DNA of 64,000 nucleotides from Cordia subcordata. Its lineage: Eukaryota; Streptophyta; Magnoliopsida; Boraginales; Cordiaceae. Of the stretch, positions 46,099 through 55,819 are shown piece by piece. Below the pieces are notes generated by a model. The model ran no database searches, had not been told where the DNA came from, and was given only the letters and a program-made list of their open reading frames with translations. The number at the start of each line of letters is the position of its first letter. The first letter of the stretch is position 1. A program made the position numbers and the translations under genes. The stretch is from the NCBI GenBank assembly GCA_028554755.1, contig JAPTOF010000008.1, positions 17,589,001 through 17,653,000 on the forward strand, given 5' to 3'.

Positions 46099-46116
46099 TG
46101 GCGCCGTTGCCGGGGA
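46099..46116 (+). other. NA-1 primer binding site (tRNA-Asp)
   Basis: TGGCGCCGTTGCCGGGGA, a perfect complement of the 3-prime end of plant tRNA-Asp, 6 nt after the LTR. Confidence 0.92.
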
Positions 46117-46279
46117 GGCACAGTATTGGTTCTTTGTGTGCTTTTGTGTTTGCAATTGGTTGCTTACGTGTGCACTATTTTTACTTGCTTTCCTTTTTTC
46201 GAAAAAAAAAAATTAAGAAAAATTTTAAATTAAAAAAAAATTGGATTTTTGAAGAGGTTTTACTAGTGATTCATTGAAT

Positions 46280-47347
46280 ATGACTGATCCTAATGCTTCT
46301 TGGTGGTCACTTGTATCCTCTTCCCCACCACCCGAACGTGTCCCTTATGCATGTCGCTTGTGTGGAAGTTTCATGCATCCTACCGTTTTCTGTCCCCACG
46401 AGAATTCCCCACCTAGGGCTAGTGCTACTAATGACCTCTATAGTCATGCAACATCTCATGCATCTTCATTTAGTAATCATGACTATAGGGATACATATTC
46501 TTGTTATTGCAATCATTGTGGAAGCCGTGCTCATTTATCTAGTGCTTGTCCCACCTTCCACTCTTATTCCCAATTGCATGCAATGCCCTATGCCCCTAGC
46601 AATCATATGCCCATGCATGCGTCTACATCTAGTTATCATGATTCTAGGGAGCAACATCATGCATTTTCACAATGGGGTCAAGATGACTCTTTATTCCATT
46701 CACCTTCTAGTTTCAATTGCCCACCTCCAACACTTTCTTTTTCCACCCATTCCTCTCCCGAGTTTTTTTATGGTTATGTGCAGAATGATTTTCAACATGA
46801 TTACCCTTTTCACTCGGTTGAGCCCTCTTCTTTTAGGTTTTCTTCTCAAGAGGAAACACTTGACTACCTCTTATCCCTCATCCAATCTAACCAAGAACAA
46901 CTTGATAGTTTGAAGCGAGACACCAAATCTTTTGGTATGTCCTTGGAGAGAGTGGTTGAGAATATGCAACTCATGAGTGAGAATGTTGATATATCTTTAG
47001 AACGAGTTGAAGGGATAGAGATGACACCTAACAATGAGGTGACTAGTGGTGGAAATGATGATGTATGGGAGAGACAACTAGAAAGAGAGGTTGATGGAGA
47101 GATAACATCTTGTAGTGAGGATGAAGATGAGCTTAATGATAACTTGGTTCTTGATGACTCTTGTGATTATGTTTTAGAGGAAGTGGTACCCTATCCTCCT
47201 AAGCTTTCAACGTCTCCCATGGAGTCACATGAGCTTTTTCTTTCTCCTCATCCCACACATTCTGTACACATGGAGGTTGAGTCTTGTGTCGATAGTACTC
47301 AATTGCATTCCGAGTCGGCATTTAGGAGTTTAGCGCATTCTCCTTGA
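46280..47347 (+). CDS. NA-1 zinc-knuckle protein, N-terminal reading frame
   Basis: The first ATG, at 46280, gives MTDPNASWWSLVSSSPPPER. Two CX2CX4HX4C zinc knuckles stand near the N-terminus: CRLCGSFMHPTVFC (residues 25-38) and CNHCGSRAHLSSAC (77-90). A His/Ser/Pro-rich section follows, then a helical, possibly coiled-coil part with repeated LERV (about residues 190-250) and an acidic stretch with EDEDELNDN. The arrangement differs from ATH-1 gag, where one knuckle is near the C-terminus and capsid blocks precede it. No capsid, protease or polymerase motif is seen. Nucleic-acid binding, perhaps packaging the element RNA, is inference. The frame ends at 47347 in a point where the related NA-2 sequence stays continuous, so this may be the first part of a broken longer protein. 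Confidence 0.7.
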   Translation: MTDPNASWWSLVSSSPPPERVPYACRLCGSFMHPTVFCPHENSPPRASATNDLYSHATSHASSFSNHDYRDTYSCYCNHCGSRAHLSSACPTFHSYSQLHAMPYAPSNHMPMHASTSSYHDSREQHHAFSQWGQDDSLFHSPSSFNCPPPTLSFSTHSSPEFFYGYVQNDFQHDYPFHSVEPSSFRFSSQEETLDYLLSLIQSNQEQLDSLKRDTKSFGMSLERVVENMQLMSENVDISLERVEGIEMTPNNEVTSGGNDDVWERQLEREVDGEITSCSEDEDELNDNLVLDDSCDYVLEEVVPYPPKLSTSPMESHELFLSPHPTHSVHMEVESCVDSTQLHSESAFRSLAHSP

Positions 47348-47361
47348 GCATTCATGCATAC

Positions 47362-48222
47362 ATGATGAGGAATCCGTTGAGTCACCATTGCCCTCCATTA
47401 GTGTCCACCCCGTATGAAAAGCATGATGGCGAGATGACACCCACTAGTGATGAATGTATTGATGAATTTAAAGAGACTGTAGCTAGTGAAGGCTTAAAGT
47501 CATACATTGGGGAAAACAAGACAACAATTTCAGAGATTTTAGATGATTCGTTTCTTGGAGTTAAGAATCACGATGTTGAAGAGAATAGCAACTCTATGAA
47601 GACACATAAGAAAGGAATTGATGTGCTTGGAAGAAAGATCTATGGGTCTCTTTGGATGTTTGATGATTCATTGATGGAAATAGAGCCCATTAAGATCGAA
47701 TCCACCCTTCGTGAGGAGTTAGAACGACCTAGGCTTGATCAAGATATATCTTGTGGAAAAGAAAAGTGTAGTACATCCACTTCCTATATCATTGCTCCTT
47801 CTTCTCCAAATGTCGTTCCAACCCCCATTTCCCATTCCATTGAGTCTTCCTTTTTGGAGCTCATGTTTGTGCCTTCATGCATAGAACATTTTCATCTAGG
47901 GTTAGAAAGCACGTTTCCCATGTTGCATGCATTAGACCTATCTTTGACCTATGGGGAAAGTGTGTTCCTAGCCCTTGATTATGAGAAGAAGGCATTAGGG
48001 TGGCTAACTAAAGAGCAAGCGGGACATGATTCTTCACGTTTGAGCATGCTTCATTCCACACTTGCGTATTCATTTGATATTTTAGGGTGGGATCTTGAAA
48101 AGGAGTGCATCATGCATTCATTGCCCCAACCTTTAGTGCATGACCCTTTTCCCTCTACGTTCTGTGCTTTGATGATTATCCGGCAATTTGTGCCACGCAA
48201 CTTTAAACATATTTTACTCTAA
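47362..48222 (+). CDS. NA-1 second reading frame, probable continuation of the zinc-knuckle protein
   Basis: It lies in another frame from 47344, with the first ATG at 47362 (MMRNPLSHHCPPLVSTPYEK). It contains DGEMTPTSDECIDEF, a lysine- and glutamate-rich section, DVLGRKIYGSLWMFDDSLME and a C-terminal part ending near HILL. I recognise no family. NA-2 has the same protein text with the upstream half and this half in one frame (60735-61181, minus), which argues that NA-1 carries a frameshift. Translation of this half alone would need its own start or a ribosomal frameshift near 47340. Confidence 0.55.
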   Translation: MMRNPLSHHCPPLVSTPYEKHDGEMTPTSDECIDEFKETVASEGLKSYIGENKTTISEILDDSFLGVKNHDVEENSNSMKTHKKGIDVLGRKIYGSLWMFDDSLMEIEPIKIESTLREELERPRLDQDISCGKEKCSTSTSYIIAPSSPNVVPTPISHSIESSFLELMFVPSCIEHFHLGLESTFPMLHALDLSLTYGESVFLALDYEKKALGWLTKEQAGHDSSRLSMLHSTLAYSFDILGWDLEKECIMHSLPQPLVHDPFPSTFCALMIIRQFVPRNFKHILL

Positions 48223-49663
48223 CATTGGCGCCCGGCTGGAGGCGTTAAATCCAGCGCTACTAGGAGGCACCCTAGGCTTGTTCATATTTTTCTTGTTTTT
48301 CTTGTATTTATTTGCTTTTATACATAATAGATTAGATTGCTTTTGTTTATCTTACCTTTTTTATATTTTAGGATTTCTTTTGTTTATTTTCATTCTTAGT
48401 AGGTTAGATTTTTACTCCCTTACTTGTTCTTGCTCCTTTCCTTCATTTGTGCATCAATCCCTTACCCCGTGTTTACATCCTTGTTTATCATTTCAAATGT
48501 CAATGTGAGCTTGCATAGCATATCTTCTAATCTCTTCTTTGTTTTTTGAGCATTAGTGCTTTCCACAAAAGATAGAGGCTAGTAGATCATTGGATTGTCT
48601 TTGGCATTTGCGGACTACATGGAAACAAGGTTGTATCTATCCATCTTTTACTTGTCCTTATCTATCCCTCTCCGCACTCCCCATATGTGTTTCATGTTGA
48701 TTGCTTGTCGTGTGGTTTTGTGATTTTGCTTGAGGACAAGCAAAGTTTAGGTTTGGGGGTGCGGTTGCTCATTTATTGTTTATATCATATATGGGATAGA
48801 TTCGCTTGCCATATCTTATTTTTGCTTAAAATGTGTTCAAAATTTTCAATTTTTTTTGCATATTTTGAGTTAGTTTATCTCTACGTTGGTTGGAGAGTTG
48901 GCTTTTGTTATTGACTTATTTGATTGGAGAAGATAAGGGTGTATTGTGGGGAGTAAATGGAGTGTAGGGTATAACTTAGACTTTGAAGAGAATCCTTTTG
49001 AAAACTGTGGGGAGTGAGTATTTCTAAGAATGCACCTTGTAGTTTCCCTAAAACTTGGTTGGAAAAAGTGTTTTTAAAGGGTTGTTGATATGAGTGCCCA
49101 TTCCTTGATTGGTTCTTTTAGTTTGCCTTAGCCTCTTCTTTTTCCTTTCTTTTTGTTCTATTTATGTATTGAAAAAAAAAAACAAACAAAAACAAAAAAA
49201 AAATGAGAAAAAGAGAAAAGCCAAAAGGCAACAAAAAGATTGAAAAGTGAAGTATGTTGAATAAGTGTCAAGTGACATAATGTCAATTTGACACAAGTAT
49301 CTCTTTTGTTCTTTCATGTATTGTGAATAAGGCTCTTACATCAATGTGAGCCATTGTGATGTATCTTCTCTTTCTTGTATCTTTGGGGCTAAGTGCATAT
49401 TGGGAGGCCATGTTAGTTGATGGAGCACGAAGTATCAACATCCCGAGTGCGTGAGTTGGAATCCTAAGTTTGTGGTGGTTCTAGTTAATTGGTGACATTC
49501 CCAAGAGGTGTGAGACCCCTTGTGATCAAAGAGAGGATCCGAAAAAGACTAGGGAAGCCCTTACATGAAAAGAATGACCCCTTGTACCCCTTGGATGCGA
49601 AAAGATAGCAAGTCAATGCAATTGGCAACTCTTTGAAAAGCATGAGGATAGACTTCATTTAGG
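48223..49663 (+). other. NA-1 3-prime non-coding region shared with Athila
   Basis: It begins with a GCGCTACTAGGAGGCACCC block (48252-48270) matching ATH-1 at 13884. It continues with the internal hairpin module, GTGGGGAGTGAG near 49007, an A-rich low-complexity run (49170-49240) and the terminal module. The order and many short blocks match ATH-1 13743-15211, while the coding parts do not. Confidence 0.8.
48725..48764 (+). repeat. NA-1 internal hairpin and polypurine-like module
   Basis: Perfect hairpin TTTGCTTG, AGGA, CAAGCAAA (48725-48744) followed by GGTTTGGGGGTGCGG. It lies 939 nt upstream of the terminal module. Confidence 0.78.
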
Positions 49664-49701
49664 CTTGCTTGAGGACAAGCAAGGGGAAGGTTTGGGGGTG
49701 T
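49664..49701 (+). other. NA-1 terminal hairpin and polypurine tract
   Basis: Hairpin CTTGCTTG, AGGA, CAAGCAAG (49664-49683) then GGGAAGGTTTGGGGGTGT up to the LTR. Confidence 0.85.
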
Positions 49702-51174
49702 TGATGTCTGTCATTTGTGCATGTTTGCATCTAGTTTCTGCATGCATATTTAAGGGTGTTCAGAGCATAATTGAGTGCGCTTAGTATAAAGTTTATGCAT
49801 ATTTGTTAATATTCGTACTTAATGTATTTAGGTGCATAAATACTATACTAAGTGTTATATTCAATGTTTTAGGAGTGTTTTGGAAGGGTTCAAGCGTATA
49901 CGAGGAAGAAATGAGCTAACGGATAAAGACTGGAAGAAAAGAAATAAAGAAGAGAGCATTCTGATCCAGCCGGTCGGCTTAGATGAAGAGCCGGTCGACC
50001 TAGACGGTCGACCGGCCGCTCCAGAGAATAAAAGATTTAGAGCCGTTCGAGTTCCTCAAGAAGCCGGTCGACCGGCCAATCCAGAGAGCATCAAGATTGA
50101 AGCCGGTCGAGCAAGAAAGAGGAGCCGGTCGACCGGCTAGGTCGACCGGCCGTGCGCGGAAGAAATCTATAAAAGCTCATTTCAGCCCAATTTCGAGGGG
50201 AGGAACTTTTATTTCTTAAACCTTAATAAACCCTAACCTCGACCCACTACATAAAATGCCCTAAACCATCATCTAAACCCCACACCAAGCTAGGATTGAA
50301 GCATTAAACAAAGATTTGAAGGATTTGTACAGATTTGGAAGCAAGAATTTAGGGAAGTTCTTCTTGTTCTTTCTCTATTTCCTGGAAATATGTTGCTAGA
50401 TTAGGCTAGATTTAGGGTTGATTGTTGTTGTATATTAGATTAGGGCTTTGAATAATGGATTTGTGTAGATCTTTGACTCTTAATACATGTTTATTTACAT
50501 AAATTTATGGCATGATTCAATATGTCCATGTATTGGAAATCAAACATGTCTATGTGTTTGTTAAAATGCCTAAGTGAATATGCATGTGTTATTTGTGCTT
50601 CAAATGCTCTTATCTACTTATATGGGTGATGTGATTGTGCTTAATCTCAAGGCTTTGCTTAGTAGAGTAGGCTTTAGCTTTAAATCCAGCTAATGGGTTA
50701 CATGCTATGCTTAGTCGAGTTTAGGTGCTAGTCCTTGGCTTTAAATCCAGTCAAGTGGATAAGTTAACCTAGACTAGAGTATCCCTCACCCACGTTAGTG
50801 TTGGTTAAGAGGGCCCCCGATCAACACGACGGCAATAGAAGTCCCGAGCCTTAGATAGACATCATCTGTTATCATAGCCCAAGACTTGTTGCAATGCAAT
50901 CGCCCTAGGTCCTCTTCTTCTTTATTAGTGTTTCCTTCCTTAGTTTGGCTCCTTTAAGTTCCTCCATAGATTAGTTTTTATTTTCCTTTTTCCGAGCTCC
51001 TTTCATCCTAAAGTAAGTACACACACGCACATAGCTAGTTTAAGGCACTCGAGCACCTAGAGACTGAACTAAGGTAGCCTCCCTGTGGATTTGACCCCGC
51101 ACTTGCACACACTGTACTACACACGTCCCCTGCACTTGCGGGCTATTTAGGCTTGTGCTCAAATAGCGATATCA
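49702..51174 (+). repeat. NA-1 right LTR
   Basis: 1473 bp, no length change from the left LTR. The last GGTCGACC hairpin is perfect here (about 50124-50150, loop GGCTA). TATAAAAG lies at 50168-50175. Confidence 0.94.
50674..50754 (+). repeat. Paired hairpins in NA-1 right LTR
   Basis: TTAGCT/AGCTAA at 50674-50693 and TTGGCT/AGTCAA at 50735-50754. The one change between the LTRs in an arm converts G-C to a G-U pair, so both hairpins still fold. Confidence 0.75.
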
Positions 51175-53118
51175 TCCAGTTTATGTACTTAATAGTAATG
51201 CCTCAAAATTGGAACAAAGATCCGAGTTATGCTATTTCATTGGATATCCTAAGGGAACCAGAGGTGGGATCTTTTATAACCCTAAGGAGCAAAAGGTGTT
51301 TATAAGCACCCAAGCTAGATACTTGGAGAATGATGAAATGGTCCAAAAAACACCAGATTCTAAAGTTGTTCTAGATGAGATTTCACAAGAATCTCCAGTA
51401 ACACCTGTGGTAACTGTGAATGGAAAAGAATAGCATATTACACCTAATATATCAGAGCATCAGCATAGTGGGAGGATATCCAGGCCTTCTGATAGATACT
51501 ACGGAGAGTCCTTTCAGACTTCTTCAAGGAATCAGGTGGTGGATCCCACAAGTTATGATGAAGCAGTCTTCGACATAGATGCCAAAAAATGGCATAAGGC
51601 AATGGATTCAGAGTTAGAATCTATGTATTCTTGCAAAGTCTGGGATCTTGTTGTTGCACCTGAAGAGGTAAAACCTATAGGGTGCAAATGGGTCTACAAG
51701 AGGAAAAGAGAAGTTGATGGAAAAGTTGAAACCTTTAAAGCAAGGTTGGTGGCAAAAGGTTATACTCAGAAAGAAGGGATCGATTATGAGGAAACTTTCT
51801 CACCAGTAGCCATGCTTAAATCCATTAGGATACTCCTAGCAATCGCTTGTCATTATGACTACGAGATATTGAAAATGGACGTCAAGACAGCCTTTCTTAA
51901 TGGGGAACTTGATGAGACCATTTACATGGCACAACCAGATGGATACATTGCTAAAGGACAGGAGCATATGTTTTGTAAATTAAAGAAGTCCATTTATGGA
52001 TTAAAACAGGCATCTAGAGCATGGAACATCAAATTTGATCGGGCAATTAAATTTTATGGTTTTGATCAAAATATTGATGAACCTTGTATGTATAAAAAGT
52101 GTAATGGAAATGCTGTAGCTTTTTTGGTTCTGTATGTTGATGATATCTTGCTAATTGGAAATGATGTGGGGATGTTATCATCCATTAAGGTTTGGCTTTC
52201 TGCTCAATTTCAAATGAAGGATTTAGGAGAAGCTAGTTATGTTCTAGGTATCAAGCTTATGCGAGATCGTAAGAACAGAAGGCTAGCCCTATCCAAGCTT
52301 CATTTATTGAGAAGATATTAGTTAGGTTTAACATGCAAAACTCTAAGAAGGCCTTGTTACCTTCTAGACATGAAGTTTATCTATCTCGGGATCAATGTCG
52401 TAAAACACCTGAGGAGATAGAGAGCATGACGCGAGTTCCTTATGCTTCAGCAGTTGGAAGCCTCATGTATTCCATGTTATGTACTAGACCAGATATCTGC
52501 TTTGCTGTTGGCATGGTTAATAGATATCAGTTAAACCCTGGACCGGCACATTGGGTCGCGGTTAAGCATATATTCAAATTCCTGCAAGGAACGAAGGATT
52601 ATGTGCTGGAATACCGTGCAGATGATCTAACACCATTAGCCTATACAAACTCGGATTTCTAGTCTGACAGAGATTCCACGAAGTCTACTTCTGGATATGT
52701 TTTCACTCTGTCAGGAGGAGCTATTTCATAGAAAAGTGTGCAGCAAAATTGTATTGCTGACTCTACCATGGAGGTCGAGTATGTAGTAGTATCTGAGGCT
52801 GCGAAAGAAGCAGTATGGCTAAGAAAGTTCTTGTTAGACTTAGAGGTTGTGCCAGCAGCTCACAGACCAATAACGTTGTACTGCGACAACAACTGTGCTG
52901 TTTCACAGTGTAAAGAGCCTAAGAATCAAAAAAAGTGTAAACACATTGAACGGAAATATCATTTGATCCGTTAGTTTATCCAGAGAGGAGATGTAGTAGT
53001 TGAAAAGATAGCTTCAGCGGAAAACCTGGCAGACCCATTTACTAAGACTCTTTCAGAGAAAGTGTTTGCCACACATTTAGAGTCTTTCGGTATTAGGCTT
53101 TGCAGAAGTGATCTCTAA
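51175..53118 (+). pseudogene. COP-2 integrase end, reverse transcriptase and RNase H
   Basis: This resumes in the integrase C-terminus after NA-1 (LCYFIGYPKGTRGGIFYNPK). There is one stop at 51431. Reverse transcriptase is open at 51536-52321 with VKPIGCKWVYKRKREVDGK, MDVKTAFLNGELDETIYM, SIYGLKQASRAWNIKFD and the catalytic LVLYVDDILLIGND (about 52125-52165), then MKDLGEASYVLGIKL. A 1-nt deletion near 52294 shifts the frame. RNase H (52333-53118) has DSTMEVEY, AAKEAVWLRKFL and LYCDNNCAV, with TAG codons at 52660, about 52729 and 52972, two of them at expected Gln or Trp positions. Confidence 0.92.
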
Positions 53119-53120
53119 TG

Positions 53121-53132
53121 CAAGTGGGAGAT
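53121..53132 (+). other. COP-2 polypurine tract
   Basis: CAAGTGGGAGAT directly before the LTR. Confidence 0.9.
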
Positions 53133-55031
53133 TGTTAGGATTAGTATGCCCTAAAAGCTCACTTGTACATGACATTTTGGATATGAAACAATGTATAATC
53201 ATTTTTTTTGTTGTTAAATGGCATTGTGAGTTTCTTACATATTATCTCTATTATGTTTTTATTGATGCCTATATGAAGGTCCCTTGACTTGAACTAATGA
53301 CTTGGGTGCGTAATGAGGCTGGACGCACAATAGGTCCAAGTCTAGATTTAGTCACGTCATGAATTGAATCCATAACCAAATAGTAGTGTTAGGCACTCTA
53401 CTGGGATAAGGTTATATTGAGCAAGTCTCCTCTTTGAGGGTGATCTACCTAGGTCATTGGAGGACTTTCTCGATTTGTCTCAATAATACGTGTGTCACGT
53501 ATTGGATAGGACCATTGTGAGTATGTTTTCTAGACATGTACTATCAAAGAAAGAAAACAAGGCACTCAATGCTACTAAATGATCATTGCTCTTAATCTTG
53601 AGTAGATGTGGATTAACTAATGAAGTTAGGGTTTAGTACTTTGATTCACTGTGGGTGAGATCTTATTTTATTAGGATCAACAACCTTGTCCAGTGAGTGC
53701 TAAGTTTTAATTAATTAGAACGTGCATATGCAAAATGGAATCTATGTGCCCCCTTTGGGATTGTCCAAATTTATTATCTGAATCTAGATCTAGTGATACT
53801 ACCTTTATAGGTGTATCGGTCATATGGCTTGAGGGTCGCTCCCGAGATTAAGAGATTCCATGACCAAGAATGGTTGGCAATTGGACAAGAAACCCAACGG
53901 AAAAAGATACAGCTAAGGAGGTGATAGTACACAGGCCAAAGGACTGGTCCTAGCTGTTGGTATACATAGAGGGGCATTATGGTCGATTATTTAGTAGGTC
54001 AAAGACAAAGTTCACATTCTTTTGTGATAAGCTTTTGGGTAATGGCAATTATTCTTGGAGTGCAACTTTGATCTTATGGTGGAATAGATCGGAGTTAAAA
54101 ATAATTATTATGTCGCATTGATCGGACAAGGACATTTTAATTATTTTTGGAAGCCAAGGTTAATTGTGTCTTCTTGGTCCCTTCCCTAGTTGAAATGACT
54201 TTGAGAAAGTAATCTTGAAAGAGCAAATTCCATGTCGTGGTAATAGCCTTATTGGGCCAAAGCTTGGAATTGGGTTTGGGCTTTCTTTAGAGTCCAAGAT
54301 AACCTAATTGGGCTAGAATGGTTTTCTATTGGGCGTAGGCCTCCACATGGATTATGGACTATGTATTAGCCTTGGATAATGGGCTTGGCCTAAGTCTTCC
54401 AAGACAAGTGGACCTTGCAAATTACTACAAAAACAAGTGGACAACTTGCACAAGTCTTCCAAGACAAGCTAACAAATTGCATAAAGGAAATACTACATGG
54501 AAATTTTCTCCCACATTGAAAGTTTAGCAACACTGGGTGCCAAGGTTCTCTCTATAAATAGACAAGACCCTACACCTTTTATGCAATCCACTTTGTAGTT
54601 GATTTCTTCCTTTTTGGCAAGAAAATACTACAACACATAGTACACACTTATTGTGTGATTTTTGCTCTAGTTTTTCAAGAGCATGTTACTTTGTTTCTTC
54701 TCACACAAGAGGCTATTCTCTCAAGTTAAGTCTCTTTAATCATAGGGAAGAAGACTAGAGAGTTGCTTATTGCAACACCCTTATAGTAAATGTTTGGTGG
54801 CCTTGTTCGTGAACGGGAACAAAGCTCATGACCGGTTTTAGCTTCATCAAAGGCCCCACACTTCAAAAGGTTAGCTTTATATATTTTTGCAAGTACTAGT
54901 TATATTCTATATGTTCTTAAGCATGTTCTTGTGTGTGTAATGTGGTATTTTATTTTCCTAGCATGTTTTCTTAGTTATAATTTACAAAATATGGACTAGG
55001 ATACACCACACTTAATAATATCGATCCTACA
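53133..55031 (+). repeat. COP-2 3-prime LTR
   Basis: 1899 bp, TGTTAG start and CTACA end, TATAAATA at 54553-54560. The base at the TCGGAC site (54122-54127) differs from the TCGGGC used at the 40244 junction, so the 5-prime LTR kept the ancestral base. Confidence 0.93.
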
Positions 55032-55757
55032 ACACCTTGGCCTAGAACATTTATAAATGTGCTAACAAAGTCGAATCCCACTGCAGTGATCTTAGAATGA
55101 TGGCACGTAATTTAAGGCTAGCCTAGGTTTAGTCTCTTTTAGCTTTAAATCCAGCCAATAGGTTTCCGGCTAGGTTTAGTCGACTCTAGCGACACTAGGT
55201 CTTGGCTTCAAATCTAGCTAATGGTTTAGGTACTAAGGTAGGTTCATTCTAAGTCACCAGGGAAGCTTGTTTGTCACTCTTAAGGCCCTAGGTCATAAAG
55301 ACCACACTGTAGCTCTAGGAGGCGCCGTCTAAGGACAGACTCGCACCGAGTCCTAGGGCAAAATTAGGACACTAATTAGAAACCTAGTTAAGAGCAATCA
55401 CCATAATAAGCTGTCATCCTTTAATCCCATAGCATCTAAGTACAGAATCACCCATTCATAAGTCAAAGTCACCCTAACTCCTTTTCATTTGCTAGTTCTC
55501 TCTAGACTAGCTTGTTTCCTTGCTTTCCATTCTCATAGTTTAGTTTTATTTTCTTACTCTCAAGCTCTTATTAATCCAAAATCCCAAAAATATGCTTAGT
55601 AGAGGTTTTTATTTTTAGCACCTTTAGGACATATGAGCACAAGATCTACTCTACCAACTAGTCTCCCTGTGATTTGACACCCATTCTTGCACACACTCTA
55701 CTACACCGATTTGTGTGCTTATGGGTCTTTAGAGCTTGTACTCAGGAGATGACACCA
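55032..55757 (+). repeat. ATH-B-type 3-prime LTR, last 726 bp
   Basis: Colinear with 37147-37873 of the shared Athila LTR (726 versus 727 bp) and ends GACACCA. Worn paired hairpins occur at 55139-55158 and 55202-55221 (63 nt apart). The first 1142 bp of this LTR are missing from the window. Confidence 0.88.
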
Positions 55758-55819
55758 GTAATGCAATGCTAACTTAAACGAAGCATAAAACAAGAAGAAA
55801 GTCTCCCACATTGCCAAAC
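55758..55819. other. Short unassigned stretch
   Basis: 62 bp between the Athila LTR end and the COP-3 fragment. It may be the original flanking DNA of the Athila array plus filler. A 12-bp TCTCCCACATTG also occurs in the copia LTR (near 54509). Confidence 0.5.

Larger units (their letters stand above)
44620..51174 (+). mobile_element. NA-1, young non-autonomous LTR retrotransposon
   Basis: This 6555-bp element is flanked by TCCAG (44615-44619 and 51175-51179). Both LTRs are exactly 1473 bp and differ at about 26 positions by hand count (1.8%). It has a perfect tRNA-Asp primer site, an internal region of 3.6 kb with a zinc-knuckle coding region (46280-48222), and a 3-prime segment homologous to that of ATH-1 with both hairpin modules. 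No protease, reverse transcriptase, RNase H or integrase is present. It is probably mobilised by Athila enzymes; this is inference from the shared primer site, polypurine module, LTR hairpins and U3 repeats. Confidence 0.93.
40250..55031 (+). mobile_element. COP-2, Ty1/copia retrotransposon with truncated 5-prime LTR, split by NA-1
   Basis: Same family as COP-1, opposite strand. The 5-prime LTR lacks its first 995 bp. The initiator tRNA-Met primer site, leader, gag, protease and integrase run to 44619, NA-1 interrupts, and the rest of integrase, reverse transcriptase, RNase H, polypurine tract and full 3-prime LTR follow. ACACC after the right LTR (55032-55036) matches the ATH-B LTR sequence at 37147-37151, so the insertion target was an Athila LTR; the matching left duplication was lost with the deletion. 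The overlapping LTR parts look about 97-98% identical by eye. Confidence 0.93.

Noticed and set aside
46293..46913. 206-codon frame overlapping the NA-1 zinc-knuckle frame
   Set aside because: Same strand, shifted frame; low-complexity hydrophobic text with no motif, while the other frame has two perfect zinc knuckles.
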